From Cupriavidus pauculus (GTDB lineage Bacteria; Pseudomonadota; Gammaproteobacteria; Burkholderiales; Burkholderiaceae), in NCBI RefSeq assembly GCF_003854935.1, contig NZ_CP033969.1, positions 930,001-994,000 of the forward strand: a DNA stretch of 64,000 nt, written 5' to 3'. Positions within the stretch are counted from its first letter, which is position 1. The number at the start of each line of letters is the position of its first letter. The notes below the pieces were generated by a model. It did not search any database, had not been told where the DNA came from, and was given only the letters and a program-made list of their open reading frames with translations. Shown here piece after piece: positions 11,519 to 20,814 of the stretch. Both the position numbers and the translations under genes were made by a program.

Positions 11519-12475
11519 ATGGCCATCGATCCCCAGCTGCAATCCTATTACCGCCAGATGGCGGACCGTTATGCCGGCCAGCCCTCCGCCGTGACCGCGC
11601 CCGAACGCCGCGCACGTTTTGAGGACGTGGCGGCCCAGTCCCAGCTACCCGATCCGGACGGCATGACTGTCGAGGATCTCGCCATCCCGTCCGGCGGCAC
11701 GTCGCTGCCCGTCCGCCTGTTCCGTCCCGCCGGGGAAGCCAGCCCGAAGCTGATCGTCTACTTCCACGGTGGCGGCTGGGTGGTCGGATCGCCGGCCACG
11801 CACCACACGGTGGCCGCGCTGCTGGCAGCCGATACCGGGTGCGCAGTGGCCAGCGTGGACTACCGGCTGGCGCCCGAAATGCCTTTCCCGACCCCTTGCG
11901 ATGACGCCATCGCCGCCGTGCAATGGCTGGCCGATGCGCGCGCATCGCTCGGCATGGCGGCCGACTTCCTGGCCGTGGCCGGCGACAGCGCCGGCGGCCA
12001 CCTCGCAGCCGCCGCGGCGCGGCATATCAACGACGCCGCCGGCCGTCACATCGTCAACGCGCAACTGCTGATCTACCCGGTGACCGCGCCGGTGCTGACC
12101 ACCGAAAGCTACCGCGCCTTCGCGGACGGCCCCGGCCTGACCCGCGACGAGATGGCGTGGTTCTGGACGCAGTACATCGGCGCCGATGCCTTGGCGCTGG
12201 GCGCCGACCAGTCCGACCCGCGCATCTGCCTGATGGCGACGCCCCCCGCCTGCCTGCCGCCGGCCAGCGTGGTGATAGTGGCGTCGAACGACGTGCTGCG
12301 CGACGACGGCCTGGCCTATGCCGATTTCCTGGTCCGCCACGACGCGCCGGTCATCACGATCGAAGCCAGCGGCATGACCCACGGCTTTGCCCGGCTGCAA
12401 CCGGAAGCGCCGCGCGCCCGCGAATGGATGCGCCGCGCCGCGCAGGCCTTCGTGGCGAGCTTCGACGACGCCTGA
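11519..12475 (+). CDS. Alpha/beta hydrolase, HSL-family esterase
   Basis: A 318-residue protein of the hormone-sensitive-lipase (alpha/beta hydrolase fold-3) family. HGGG at 83-86 forms the oxyanion hole and GDSAGG at 155-160 carries the nucleophile S157. The rest of the triad is expected in SNDVLRDDG (Asp) and GMTHGF (His) near the C-terminus. Such enzymes hydrolyse short-chain acyl esters; the natural substrate cannot be read from sequence. ATG 11519 gives MAIDPQLQSYYRQMA, a typical N-terminal cap start; upstream in-frame codons from 11471 look non-coding. It stands alone between the atp operon and hemE. Confidence 0.85.
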   Translation: MAIDPQLQSYYRQMADRYAGQPSAVTAPERRARFEDVAAQSQLPDPDGMTVEDLAIPSGGTSLPVRLFRPAGEASPKLIVYFHGGGWVVGSPATHHTVAALLAADTGCAVASVDYRLAPEMPFPTPCDDAIAAVQWLADARASLGMAADFLAVAGDSAGGHLAAAAARHINDAAGRHIVNAQLLIYPVTAPVLTTESYRAFADGPGLTRDEMAWFWTQYIGADALALGADQSDPRICLMATPPACLPPASVVIVASNDVLRDDGLAYADFLVRHDAPVITIEASGMTHGFARLQPEAPRAREWMRRAAQAFVASFDDA

Positions 12476-12589
12476 AATCCAGCCCGGCGAGGCATCGCCG
12501 AAAGCCGGCGCGGATATGACGGCCATCATCCCCGTGGACGGCTGCATGCAGCGGCCTTCCCGTAGAATGGCGGTCTTACGAGGATGACC

Positions 12590-13681
12590 ATGACCGTACT
12601 GCAGAACGACACCTTCCTGCGCGCGCTGCGCCGGCAACCGACCGAATACACGCCGCTGTGGCTGATGCGCCAGGCGGGCCGTTACCTGCCCGAGTACAAC
12701 GCCACGCGCGCCCGCGCCGGCAGCTTCCTGGGCCTGGCCAAGAACCCGGCGTACGCCACGGAAGTCACGCTGCAGCCGCTGGACCGCTATCCGCTCGACG
12801 CGGCGATCCTGTTCTCGGACATCCTCACGGTGCCGGACGCCATGGGCCTGGGGCTGTCGTTCGCGCAGGGCGAGGGCCCGCGCTTTGCCCATCCGCTGCG
12901 CACCGAGGGCGACGTGGCCAAACTGGCGGTGCCCGACATGTCGTCGTTGCAGTACGTATTCGACGCGGTCAGCGAAATCCGCCGTGCGCTGGTGCAGGAC
13001 GGCAAGCAGCGCGTGCCACTGATCGGCTTCTCGGGCAGCCCGTGGACGCTGGCCTGCTACATGGTCGAAGGCGGCGGCTCGGACGACTTCCGCACGGTCA
13101 AGGCCATGATGTACGGCCGCCCGGACCTGATGCACCGCATCCTCGACATCAACGCCCAGGCCGTGTCGGCCTACCTGAATGCCCAGATCGAAGCGGGCGC
13201 GCAGGCCGTGATGGTGTTCGACACCTGGGGCGGCGCGCTGGCCGACGGCATGTACCAGACGTTCTCGCTGGCCTACATGCGGCGCGTGCTGCAGGGCCTG
13301 AAGCGCGAGCATGACGGCCAGCAGATCCCGGTCATCGTCTTCACCAAGGGCGGCGGCATCTGGCTCGAACAGATCACCGCGATTGAACCGGACGCCATCG
13401 GCCTCGACTGGACCGTCAACCTGACCCAGGCGCGCCGCCGCACCGAGGGCAAGGTGGCGCTCCAGGGCAATATCGATCCGACGGTACTGTTCGCCCCCGA
13501 AGCCGCCATCCGCGAACAAGTGCGCGGCGTGCTGGACAGCTACGCCGCCGCCGGGGGCAGTGACGGTCACATCTTCAACCTGGGCCACGGTATCTCGCAG
13601 TTCACGCCGCCGGAAAACGTGTCGGTCCTGGTGGACGAAGTCCACAATCACAGCCGCCGGCTGCGCGGCATGGCCGCCTGA
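12590..13681 (+). CDS. hemE: Uroporphyrinogen decarboxylase HemE
   Basis: 363 residues. It decarboxylates the four acetate side chains of uroporphyrinogen III to give coproporphyrinogen III in cytosolic haem synthesis. The N-terminal signature [15 protein letters not shown] and the second signature [19 protein letters not shown] are present, and the C-terminal [15 protein letters not shown] is typical. ATG 12590 is preferred over 12584 because ACGAGGA at 12578-12584 overlaps the earlier ATG. hemN, which acts on the product, lies 28 kb away in the same window. Confidence 0.96.
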   Translation: MTVLQNDTFLRALRRQPTEYTPLWLMRQAGRYLPEYNATRARAGSFLGLAKNPAYATEVTLQPLDRYPLDAAILFSDILTVPDAMGLGLSFAQGEGPRFAHPLRTEGDVAKLAVPDMSSLQYVFDAVSEIRRALVQDGKQRVPLIGFSGSPWTLACYMVEGGGSDDFRTVKAMMYGRPDLMHRILDINAQAVSAYLNAQIEAGAQAVMVFDTWGGALADGMYQTFSLAYMRRVLQGLKREHDGQQIPVIVFTKGGGIWLEQITAIEPDAIGLDWTVNLTQARRRTEGKVALQGNIDPTVLFAPEAAIREQVRGVLDSYAAAGGSDGHIFNLGHGISQFTPPENVSVLVDEVHNHSRRLRGMAA

Positions 13682-13820
13682 ACCGCTTTCCCCGCGCCGC
13701 AGCGATGTGATGGGTACGGGCGCCGCAGTGTCGCGAGAGGCGCTGCGGGCGCGCTGTCAAGTAAACTATTTCACCGCTTTTCGCCAAAAAGGTGCCCGGG
13801 GCTTGTTGTCAAGGCTTGAC

Positions 13821-13829
13821 TTATGCACA
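13821..13829 (+). promoter_or_regulatory. DnaA-box match TTATGCACA
   Basis: This nonamer fits the relaxed DnaA-box consensus TTWTNCACA. It lies 350 bases upstream of priA and shares the intergenic region with a second, perfect box at 14000. DnaA binding is inference. Confidence 0.45.
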
Positions 13830-13999
13830 CCGATAGGTTTGCGGCACTGCACGAGCGGGTTACCCCTTAACTCAGTTGGGGGGTGTTTGCAAGTTGTTGA
13901 TTCATAAGGATTTGAATCTTCTGCAACACAGGGTGCCAGGTCGATGAAAGCCTTGTGTCAAGCGCCTTGGCGGGAAGTCGATGCGACTTTTCAACAAAG

Positions 14000-14008
14000 T
14001 TATCCACA
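14000..14008 (+). promoter_or_regulatory. Perfect DnaA box TTATCCACA
   Basis: An exact match to the strong DnaA box, 170 bases upstream of the priA ATG. With the box at 13821 it suggests DnaA may act on priA expression, or that DnaA is titrated here. An origin is less likely because the cluster is too small. Confidence 0.55.
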
Positions 14009-14178
14009 GGCCCGATGGTAGGGTTGGAAAACCGTCCGTGGATCATCGACTTAGGGTCACATTTGAAGTTTTACTTTAAGTTGATGCTGCGCCGCACACC
14101 GTCTTTCGCCCCTCTTTCGCCCACTGCGCGCGTGCACAACGCCGGCGCAAAAGCGCTGCACCAGGCCGGGGTGCGGCC

Positions 14179-16515
14179 ATGAGCGCGGGTCCGGCGGACG
14201 CCGCCACTGTGGCGAATACCTTACAGACAACGAACGGCCCGACGACCGACCTTGCGCCCGATCAGCGCCCGGCTATCGTTCGTGTCGCGCTCGATACCCC
14301 GGCCGACGATTGCTTCGATTACCTGGCTGGCGATCTCGACATCCAGCCCGGCGAACTGGTGGTCGTGCCGTTCGGCAAGCGGCAGGCGGTCGGGGTAGCG
14401 GTGGCGCTGGCCGACCACTCCGATGTCCCCGCGGACAAGATTCGTCCTATCGCATCCCGAATCGGCTGGATGCCGCCGCTCAGCACGGGATGGATGGCGC
14501 TGGCCCGGTTTGCCGCGCGCTATTACCACCGCCGGCTCGGCGAAGTGATGCTGCCGTCGCTGCCGCCGTCGCTGCGCGAGGCCGAGCATTGGGATCGGCT
14601 GGGCCAGCGCGCCCGGACCACGCAGTATCAGGTACACGCCGACCAAGCCCAGGCGCTGGTCGAATCGGTGCCGGCCCGGGCGCGCAGCGTCCGCGCGCTG
14701 GCTGACGCGCTGTCCGCCACCGCCGGCACGCAGGATTGGGTACGCCTGGCCGACGCCCGCGCGCTGTGCACCGCCGCCCCGCAGCGGCTGGAGGAATGGC
14801 TGGCCGCCGGCTGGATCGTGTGCCGCCACGCCGACCGGCCGCTGCTGGAGCCCGACGCCAGCCGGGCCCCGTCGCCGTCGCCCGCACTCCACGCCGAGCA
14901 GCAGCAGGCGGTCGACGCCATCGGCGCCGCAGCCGGATACACAGCTTTCCTGCTCCATGGCGTGACCGGCAGCGGCAAGACCGAGGTCTACCTGCACGCC
15001 ATCGCCGCCCGGCTGGCGGCCGACCCCGCGGCGCAGGTCCTCATGCTCGTGCCTGAGATCAATCTCACCCCCCAGTTGCAGGCCCGGATCGCCGAGCGCT
15101 TCCCCCACATGCCGCTGGCCGTGCTGCACAGCGGCCTGGCCGGCCAGGAGCGCAGCCTGCAATGGCTGGCCGCCCATCGTGGCGAAGCCCGCATCGTGCT
15201 GGGTACCCGCATGGCCGTGATGGCGTCGATGCCGCACCTGGCGCTGATCGTTGTGGACGAGGAGCACGACACGTCCTACAAGCAGCAGGAGGGACTGCGC
15301 TACTCCGCCCGCGACCTCGCCGTGTGGCGGGCCAACCAGCTCGGGATTCCCGTGGTGCTGGGGTCGGCCACGCCGTCGATGGAAACGTGGCAGCGGGCCG
15401 AGCAGGGCGCCTATCGCAAGCTGGTGCTGCGCGAGCGCGCGCAGGCCGATGCCGCGCTGCCCGTGGTGCGGCTGATCGATCTCAACCACGAGCGCCAGCG
15501 GCAGCGTCCGCTGTTCGAGGGGCTGTCGGTGCCGCTGCTCGATGCGATCCAGCAGCGGCTGGACCGTGGCCAGCAGAGCCTGCTGTTCCTGAACCGGCGC
15601 GGCTACGCGCCCGTGCTGGCGTGCGATAGCTGCGGCTGGCTGTCGGGCTGCCCGCGCTGCTCGGCGTACCTGGTGCTGCACCGTCCCGAGCGGCGGCTGC
15701 GCTGCCACCACTGCGGCCTCGAATCGCCGGTGCCGCACCATTGTCCCGATTGCGGAAATGTGGATATTGCGCCGCTTGGGCGCGGCACGCAGCGCATCGA
15801 GGAAGCGTTGTCCACACGTTTTCCACAGGCCCGGATCGCGCGGATCGACGCCGATTCCACGCGCCGCAAGGGCAGCGCGCAGGCCATGTTCGACGACGTG
15901 CATGCCGGCGAGGTCGACATCCTGGTGGGCACCCAGATGGTCGCCAAGGGCCACGACTTCCAGCGGGTGACGCTGGTGGGCATCGTCCACCCCGATGCGG
16001 CGATGTTCAGCCACGACTTCCGGGCCGCCGAGCACCTGTTCGCGTCGCTGATGCAGGTGTCCGGGCGCGCGGGCCGCGCCGGGCTGGGCGGCGAGGTCAT
16101 GATCCAGACCCGCTATCCGGACGCCCCCGCGTTGCAGGCGCTGGCGCGGCATGACTATGATGGATTCGCGGCCAGCCAGCTGCGCGAGCGCCGGCAGGCC
16201 GGCCTGCCACCGTTTGCGTACCAGGTGCTGGTCACCGCCGAGCACGGGCAGCTGGAGCGGGCGCTGGACTTCCTGAAGGCGGCGCGCGAGCACGCCGAGT
16301 CGTGTCCGATGGCGCTGGAGGTGCAACTGCACGACCCGGTGCCGATGTCGATGGTGCGGCTGTTCAACAAGGAACGCGCCCAGATGCTGGTGGAAGCGGC
16401 GTCGCGCCCGGTGCTGCAACGCTTTGTCAGCGAGTGGGTACCCACCTTCGACGACGTCGCCACGCGGGTCAAGGGCGTCCGCTGGCAGCTCGAAATCGAC
16501 CCGCTGCGCATCTGA
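14179..16515 (+). CDS. priA: Primosomal replication restart helicase PriA
   Basis: 778 residues. PriA recognises stalled forks and D-loops, unwinds the lagging strand 3' to 5' and reloads the replicative helicase. The N-terminal DNA-binding region is followed by the P-loop GVTGSGKT at 261-268, DEEHD at 360-364, and a zinc-binding Cys cluster starting at C482 (CDSCGWLSGCPRC, then CHHCG and CPDCG). The helicase C-terminal motifs include MQVSGRAGRAG. The first 30 residues are a poorly conserved Thr/Ala-rich extension, so a later start is possible, but ATG 14179 is the only good start in that stretch. Confidence 0.95.
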   Translation: MSAGPADAATVANTLQTTNGPTTDLAPDQRPAIVRVALDTPADDCFDYLAGDLDIQPGELVVVPFGKRQAVGVAVALADHSDVPADKIRPIASRIGWMPPLSTGWMALARFAARYYHRRLGEVMLPSLPPSLREAEHWDRLGQRARTTQYQVHADQAQALVESVPARARSVRALADALSATAGTQDWVRLADARALCTAAPQRLEEWLAAGWIVCRHADRPLLEPDASRAPSPSPALHAEQQQAVDAIGAAAGYTAFLLHGVTGSGKTEVYLHAIAARLAADPAAQVLMLVPEINLTPQLQARIAERFPHMPLAVLHSGLAGQERSLQWLAAHRGEARIVLGTRMAVMASMPHLALIVVDEEHDTSYKQQEGLRYSARDLAVWRANQLGIPVVLGSATPSMETWQRAEQGAYRKLVLRERAQADAALPVVRLIDLNHERQRQRPLFEGLSVPLLDAIQQRLDRGQQSLLFLNRRGYAPVLACDSCGWLSGCPRCSAYLVLHRPERRLRCHHCGLESPVPHHCPDCGNVDIAPLGRGTQRIEEALSTRFPQARIARIDADSTRRKGSAQAMFDDVHAGEVDILVGTQMVAKGHDFQRVTLVGIVHPDAAMFSHDFRAAEHLFASLMQVSGRAGRAGLGGEVMIQTRYPDAPALQALARHDYDGFAASQLRERRQAGLPPFAYQVLVTAEHGQLERALDFLKAAREHAESCPMALEVQLHDPVPMSMVRLFNKERAQMLVEAASRPVLQRFVSEWVPTFDDVATRVKGVRWQLEIDPLRI

Positions 16516-16518
16516 AAT

Positions 16519-16576
16519 GTTGCGTCAGTGCAACCTGCCCGCGCCGCCCGGAGATTAGGGGTTGCACTAGGTTGCA
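16519..16576 (+). promoter_or_regulatory. PutA operator cluster (GTTGCA sites)
   Basis: Between priA and putA there are two direct GTTGCA copies at 16561-16566 and 16571-16576, ten bases apart, an inverted copy (TGCAAC) at 16529-16534, and a near copy GTTGCG at 16519-16524. GTTGCA is the established half-site bound by the ribbon-helix-helix domain of E. coli PutA. Because this PutA has that domain, proline-responsive autorepression is likely. Confidence 0.75.
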
Positions 16577-16691
16577 CCTAGTAATTCAGCGAGAGTAAGA
16601 TCGCGCCAATCCGGCAGCCTGGCCGGCTTGCGCGCGCGCATCGCCCAGGCTGCCTCCCGACTTTCCCGAGATCCGCTGGAGAACTGCCCGC

Positions 16692-19600
16692 ATGGCCACC
16701 ACCACCCTTGGCGTCAAGCTCGACGATGCTTCGCGCGAACGCCTGAAACGCGCCGCCCAATCGATCGACCGCACGCCCCACTGGCTGATCAAGCAGGCCA
16801 TCTTCACGTATCTGGAACAGGTGGAACGCGGCCACATGCCGCACGAAGCGGGCGCCACCGCGCTGGCCGATGGCGATGGCGCCGACGCCGGCGACACCGC
16901 CCAGGCCGACGCGATGCCGCAGCCGTTCCTTGAATTCGCCCAGAGCATCCAGCCCCAGTCGGTGCTGCGCGCGGCCATCACCTCGGCCTACCGCCGCCCG
17001 GAGACCGAGTGCGTGCCGGTGCTGCTGGAGCAGGCCCGGCTGCCGCAGGCGCAGGCCGAGGCCGCCATCAAGATGGCCAAGGCGCTGGCGCAGAAGCTGC
17101 GCGAGCAGAAGGTGGGCACCGGCCGCGAAGGCCTGGTGCAGGGGCTGATCCAGGAATTCTCGCTGTCGTCGCAGGAAGGCGTGGCGCTGATGTGCCTGGC
17201 CGAGGCGCTGCTGCGCATTCCGGACAAGGCCACGCGCGACGCGCTGATCCGCGACAAGATCAGCGGCGCCAACTGGCAGTCGCACCTGGGCCAGAGCCCG
17301 TCGCTGTTCGTCAACGCCGCCACCTGGGGCCTGCTGCTGACCGGCAAGCTGGTGGCCACGCACACCGAGGCCGGGCTGTCGAAGGCGCTGACGCGCATCA
17401 TCGGCAAGGGCGGCGAGCCGCTGATCCGCAAGGGCGTGGACATGGCGATGCGCCTGATGGGCGAGCAGTTCGTGACCGGCGAGACGATCTCCGAGGCGCT
17501 GGCCAACGCGCGCAAGTACGAGGCCGAAGGCTTCCGCTATTCGTACGACATGCTGGGCGAGGCCGCCATGACCGAGGCCGATGCCCAGCGCTACCTGGCG
17601 TCTTACGAGCAGGCCATCCACGCGATCGGCCAGGCGTCGCGCGGCCGCGGTATCTATGAAGGCCCCGGCATCTCGATCAAGCTGTCGGCGCTGCATCCGC
17701 GCTACAGCCGCGCCCAGCACGAGCGCGTGATCACCGAGCTGTACGCGCGGCTGAAGTCGCTGACCGTGCTGGCGCGCCAGTACGACATCGGCATCAACAT
17801 CGACGCCGAGGAAGCCGACCGCCTGGAAATCTCGCTGGACCTGCTCGAACGGCTCTGCTTCGAGCCTGAGCTGGCCGGCTGGAACGGTATCGGCTTCGTG
17901 GTACAGGGCTACCAGAAGCGCTGCCCGTTCGTGATCGACTACCTGATCGACCTGGCCCGCCGCAGCCGCCACCGCCTGATGATCCGCCTGGTCAAGGGCG
18001 CGTACTGGGACAGCGAGATCAAGCGCGCCCAGGTGGACGGCCTGGAAGGCTACCCGGTCTATTCGCGCAAGGTGTACACCGACGTGTCGTACGTGGCTTG
18101 CGCGCGCAAGCTGCTGTCGGTGCCGGACGCGATCTATCCGCAGTTCGCCACGCACAACGCGCACACGCTGTCGGCCATCTACCAGATCGCCGGCCAGAAC
18201 TACTATCCCGGCCAGTACGAATTCCAGTGCCTGCACGGCATGGGCGAGCCGCTGTACGACCAGATCGTGGGCACCAAGGCGGACGGCAAGTTCGGCCGCC
18301 CGTGCCGCATCTACGCCCCGGTCGGCACGCACGAGACGCTGCTGGCGTACCTGGTGCGCCGGCTGCTGGAAAACGGTGCGAACACGTCGTTCGTGAACCG
18401 GATTGCCGACGACACGATTCCGCTCGACGAGCTGGTGGCGGACCCGGTGGCCGTGGTCGAGCAGATGCACAAGACCGAGGGCGCGCTGGGCCTGCCGCAC
18501 CCGCGCATTCCGCAGCCGCGCACGCTGTACGGCAAGGCGCGCGCCAATTCGGCCGGCATCGACCTGTCGAACGAGCACCGCCTGGCGTCGCTGTCGTCGG
18601 CGCTGCTGGCCGGCGCCAGCGAGACGCACCGCGCCGAGCCGCTGCTGGGCGCCGATGTGCCGCGCGGCGACGCCCGGCTGGAACCGGTGCTGAACCCGGC
18701 CGACCACCGCGACGTGGTGGGGCAGGTGGGCGAGGCCACGCCGGCCGAGGTGGAAGCCGCGCTGACGGCCGCCGTGAACGTGGCGCCGATCTGGCAGGCC
18801 ACGCCGCCCGAGGTGCGCGCCGCCGCGCTGGAACGCGCCGCGGACCTGATGGAAGCCCAGATGCAGTCGCTGATGGGCATCATCATGCGCGAGGCCGGCA
18901 AGACGTTCTCTAACGCGATTGCCGAAGTGCGCGAGGCGGTGGACTTCCTGCGCTACTACGCGGTGCAGGTGCGCGAGACGTTCTCGAACGATACGCACCG
19001 CCCGCTGGGCCCCGTGGTCTGCATCAGCCCGTGGAACTTCCCGCTGGCGATCTTCACCGGCCAGGTGGCGGCCGCGCTGGCCGCCGGCAACCCGGTGCTG
19101 GCCAAGCCGGCCGAGCAGACGCCGCTGATCGCCGCCGCCGCCGTGCGCCTGCTGCGCGAGGCGGGCGTGCCGGCCGGCGCGGTGCAGTTGCTGCCGGGCC
19201 GCGGCGAGACCGTGGGCGCCGCGCTGGTGGGCGACGCCCGCGTCAAGGGCGTGATGTTCACGGGATCGACCGAAGTGGCGCGCCTGCTCCAGCGCAATGT
19301 CGCCGGCCGGCTGGACGCCGCTGGCCGCCCGATCCCGCTGATCGCCGAGACCGGCGGCCAGAATGCGATGATCGTCGACTCGTCGGCGCTGGCCGAGCAG
19401 GTGGTGGGCGACGTGGTCAGCTCGGCCTTTGATTCGGCCGGCCAGCGCTGCTCCGCGCTGCGCGTGCTGTGCCTGCAGGAAGACGTGGCCGACCGCATCG
19501 TCGAGATGCTCAAGGGCGCCATGGGCGAACTGACGCTGGGCAACCCCGACCGGCTGTCGACCGACGTGGGCCCGGTGATCGACGAGGAAGCGCGCGGCAA

Positions 19601-20654
19601 CATCGTCCGCCATATCGAGGCCATGCGCGCCAAGGGGCGCCGCGTGCACCAGGCCGATCCGAACGTGGTGCAGTCGGGGGCGTGCCGCCATGGCACTTTC
19701 GTGCCGCCGACGCTGATCGAACTGGACTCGATCGACGAACTCAAGCGCGAGGTCTTCGGCCCCGTGCTGCACGTGGTGCGCTTCCCGCGGGCCGCGCTGG
19801 ACACGATGATCGGCCAGATCAACAGCACCGGCTACGGCCTGACGCTGGGCATCCACACCCGGATCGACGAGACCATCGCGCATATCGTGGACCGCGCCCA
19901 CGTGGGCAACCTGTATGTGAACCGCAACATCGTGGGCGCCGTGGTGGGCGTGCAGCCGTTTGGCGGCGAGGGCCTGTCCGGCACCGGCCCGAAGGCGGGC
20001 GGCCCGCTGTACCTGCATCGCCTGCTGTCGGTCTGCCCGCAGGACGCCGTGGTGCGCGGCGTGCGCACGTCCGACATGGGCGGCGCCACGCCGCCGGCCC
20101 CGGAAAACGCCGCGCTGGCCGCGCTGAAGGGCTGGGCGCAGGGCAACCTGCCGGACGTGGCCGACGCCTGCGAGCGCTTTGCCGCCGCCTCGGCCTCGGG
20201 CATGTCGGTGACGCTGCCGGGCCCGACCGGCGAGCGCAACACCTACTCGCTGCTGCCGCGTGAGCGGGTGCTGTGCCTGGCCCAGACCGACGCCGACCTG
20301 GCGCTGCAGCTTGCCGCCGTGCTGGCGGTGGGCTCCGAGGCGTTGTGGACTGACACACCGGTGGCCAAGGCCCTGTTGGCGCGGCTGCCTGCCGCAGTAC
20401 AATCGCGCGTCCGCGTGGTTTCCGACTGGCAGGGCACGGATATCGGCTTCGACGCGGTGCTGCACCACGGTGATTCCGACCAGCTCCGCACCGTCTGCGA
20501 GCAGGTGGCCACGCGCCCCGGCCCGATCGTCGGCGTCCAGGGCCTGGCCCAGGGTGAACCGAATATCGCGCTGGAGCGTTTGTTGATCGAGCGTTCGCTG
20601 TCCGTGAACACGGCGGCGGCGGGCGGCAACGCAAGTCTGATGACGATCGGCTGA
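16692..20654 (+). CDS. putA: Trifunctional proline utilisation protein PutA
   Basis: 1320 residues, the same length as E. coli PutA. Residues 1-48 form a ribbon-helix-helix repressor domain (TTLGVKLDDASRERLKRAA). The FAD-dependent proline dehydrogenase barrel follows at roughly 250-560 (GISIKLSALHPRY). The glutamate semialdehyde dehydrogenase at about 650-1130 has NFPLAIFTGQ, the catalytic C920 in SAGQRCSALRVL, and PFGGEGLSGTGPKAGGP. A C-terminal domain closes the substrate tunnel. It oxidises proline to glutamate at the inner membrane and, without proline, represses its own promoter. GTTGCA operators lie 115-170 bases upstream of the ATG at 16692. Confidence 0.97.
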   Translation: MATTTLGVKLDDASRERLKRAAQSIDRTPHWLIKQAIFTYLEQVERGHMPHEAGATALADGDGADAGDTAQADAMPQPFLEFAQSIQPQSVLRAAITSAYRRPETECVPVLLEQARLPQAQAEAAIKMAKALAQKLREQKVGTGREGLVQGLIQEFSLSSQEGVALMCLAEALLRIPDKATRDALIRDKISGANWQSHLGQSPSLFVNAATWGLLLTGKLVATHTEAGLSKALTRIIGKGGEPLIRKGVDMAMRLMGEQFVTGETISEALANARKYEAEGFRYSYDMLGEAAMTEADAQRYLASYEQAIHAIGQASRGRGIYEGPGISIKLSALHPRYSRAQHERVITELYARLKSLTVLARQYDIGINIDAEEADRLEISLDLLERLCFEPELAGWNGIGFVVQGYQKRCPFVIDYLIDLARRSRHRLMIRLVKGAYWDSEIKRAQVDGLEGYPVYSRKVYTDVSYVACARKLLSVPDAIYPQFATHNAHTLSAIYQIAGQNYYPGQYEFQCLHGMGEPLYDQIVGTKADGKFGRPCRIYAPVGTHETLLAYLVRRLLENGANTSFVNRIADDTIPLDELVADPVAVVEQMHKTEGALGLPHPRIPQPRTLYGKARANSAGIDLSNEHRLASLSSALLAGASETHRAEPLLGADVPRGDARLEPVLNPADHRDVVGQVGEATPAEVEAALTAAVNVAPIWQATPPEVRAAALERAADLMEAQMQSLMGIIMREAGKTFSNAIAEVREAVDFLRYYAVQVRETFSNDTHRPLGPVVCISPWNFPLAIFTGQVAAALAAGNPVLAKPAEQTPLIAAAAVRLLREAGVPAGAVQLLPGRGETVGAALVGDARVKGVMFTGSTEVARLLQRNVAGRLDAAGRPIPLIAETGGQNAMIVDSSALAEQVVGDVVSSAFDSAGQRCSALRVLCLQEDVADRIVEMLKGAMGELTLGNPDRLSTDVGPVIDEEARGNIVRHIEAMRAKGRRVHQADPNVVQSGACRHGTFVPPTLIELDSIDELKREVFGPVLHVVRFPRAALDTMIGQINSTGYGLTLGIHTRIDETIAHIVDRAHVGNLYVNRNIVGAVVGVQPFGGEGLSGTGPKAGGPLYLHRLLSVCPQDAVVRGVRTSDMGGATPPAPENAALAALKGWAQGNLPDVADACERFAAASASGMSVTLPGPTGERNTYSLLPRERVLCLAQTDADLALQLAAVLAVGSEALWTDTPVAKALLARLPAAVQSRVRVVSDWQGTDIGFDAVLHHGDSDQLRTVCEQVATRPGPIVGVQGLAQGEPNIALERLLIERSLSVNTAAAGGNASLMTIG

Positions 20655-20814
20655 GGCTCCGGCCTCACGCGGGTGGTCACATGAAGCGCGTGGCGGGGGC
20701 CGGCGATCCCGACCCTGCCGCGCAACCCAGGAACGGGCCGGTGCTGCCAACGCCGGCCCGCAAATATGCCGACACCGGCACCATATGGCACCCTATGGGA
20801 CCCAAGGAGAACTG

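Larger units (their letters stand above)
13682..14178. other. hemE-priA intergenic region
   Basis: About 500 bases without a supportable gene. It holds two DnaA-box matches (13821-13829 and 14000-14008) and an AT-richer patch near 14058-14090 before the priA start. An imperfect ACCCC/GGGGT inverted repeat lies near 13862-13888. No tRNA or clear terminator was seen. Confidence 0.55.

Noticed and set aside
13682-14178. Replication origin
   Set aside because: Only two good DnaA boxes and one short AT-rich patch, without dnaA or dnaN nearby; the true oriC is expected to the left of mnmG.
15808-15827. DnaA-box-like sites TTGTCCACA and TTTTCCACA inside priA
   Set aside because: They lie in well-conserved coding sequence (STRFPQ codons), so chance or codon use explains them better than regulation.
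16578-20750. A 1390-codon open frame on the strand opposite putA
   Set aside because: It mirrors the putA codon pattern in a GC-rich genome; its product is His/Arg/Gln-rich low-complexity sequence and no family motif is visible, while putA is unmistakable.
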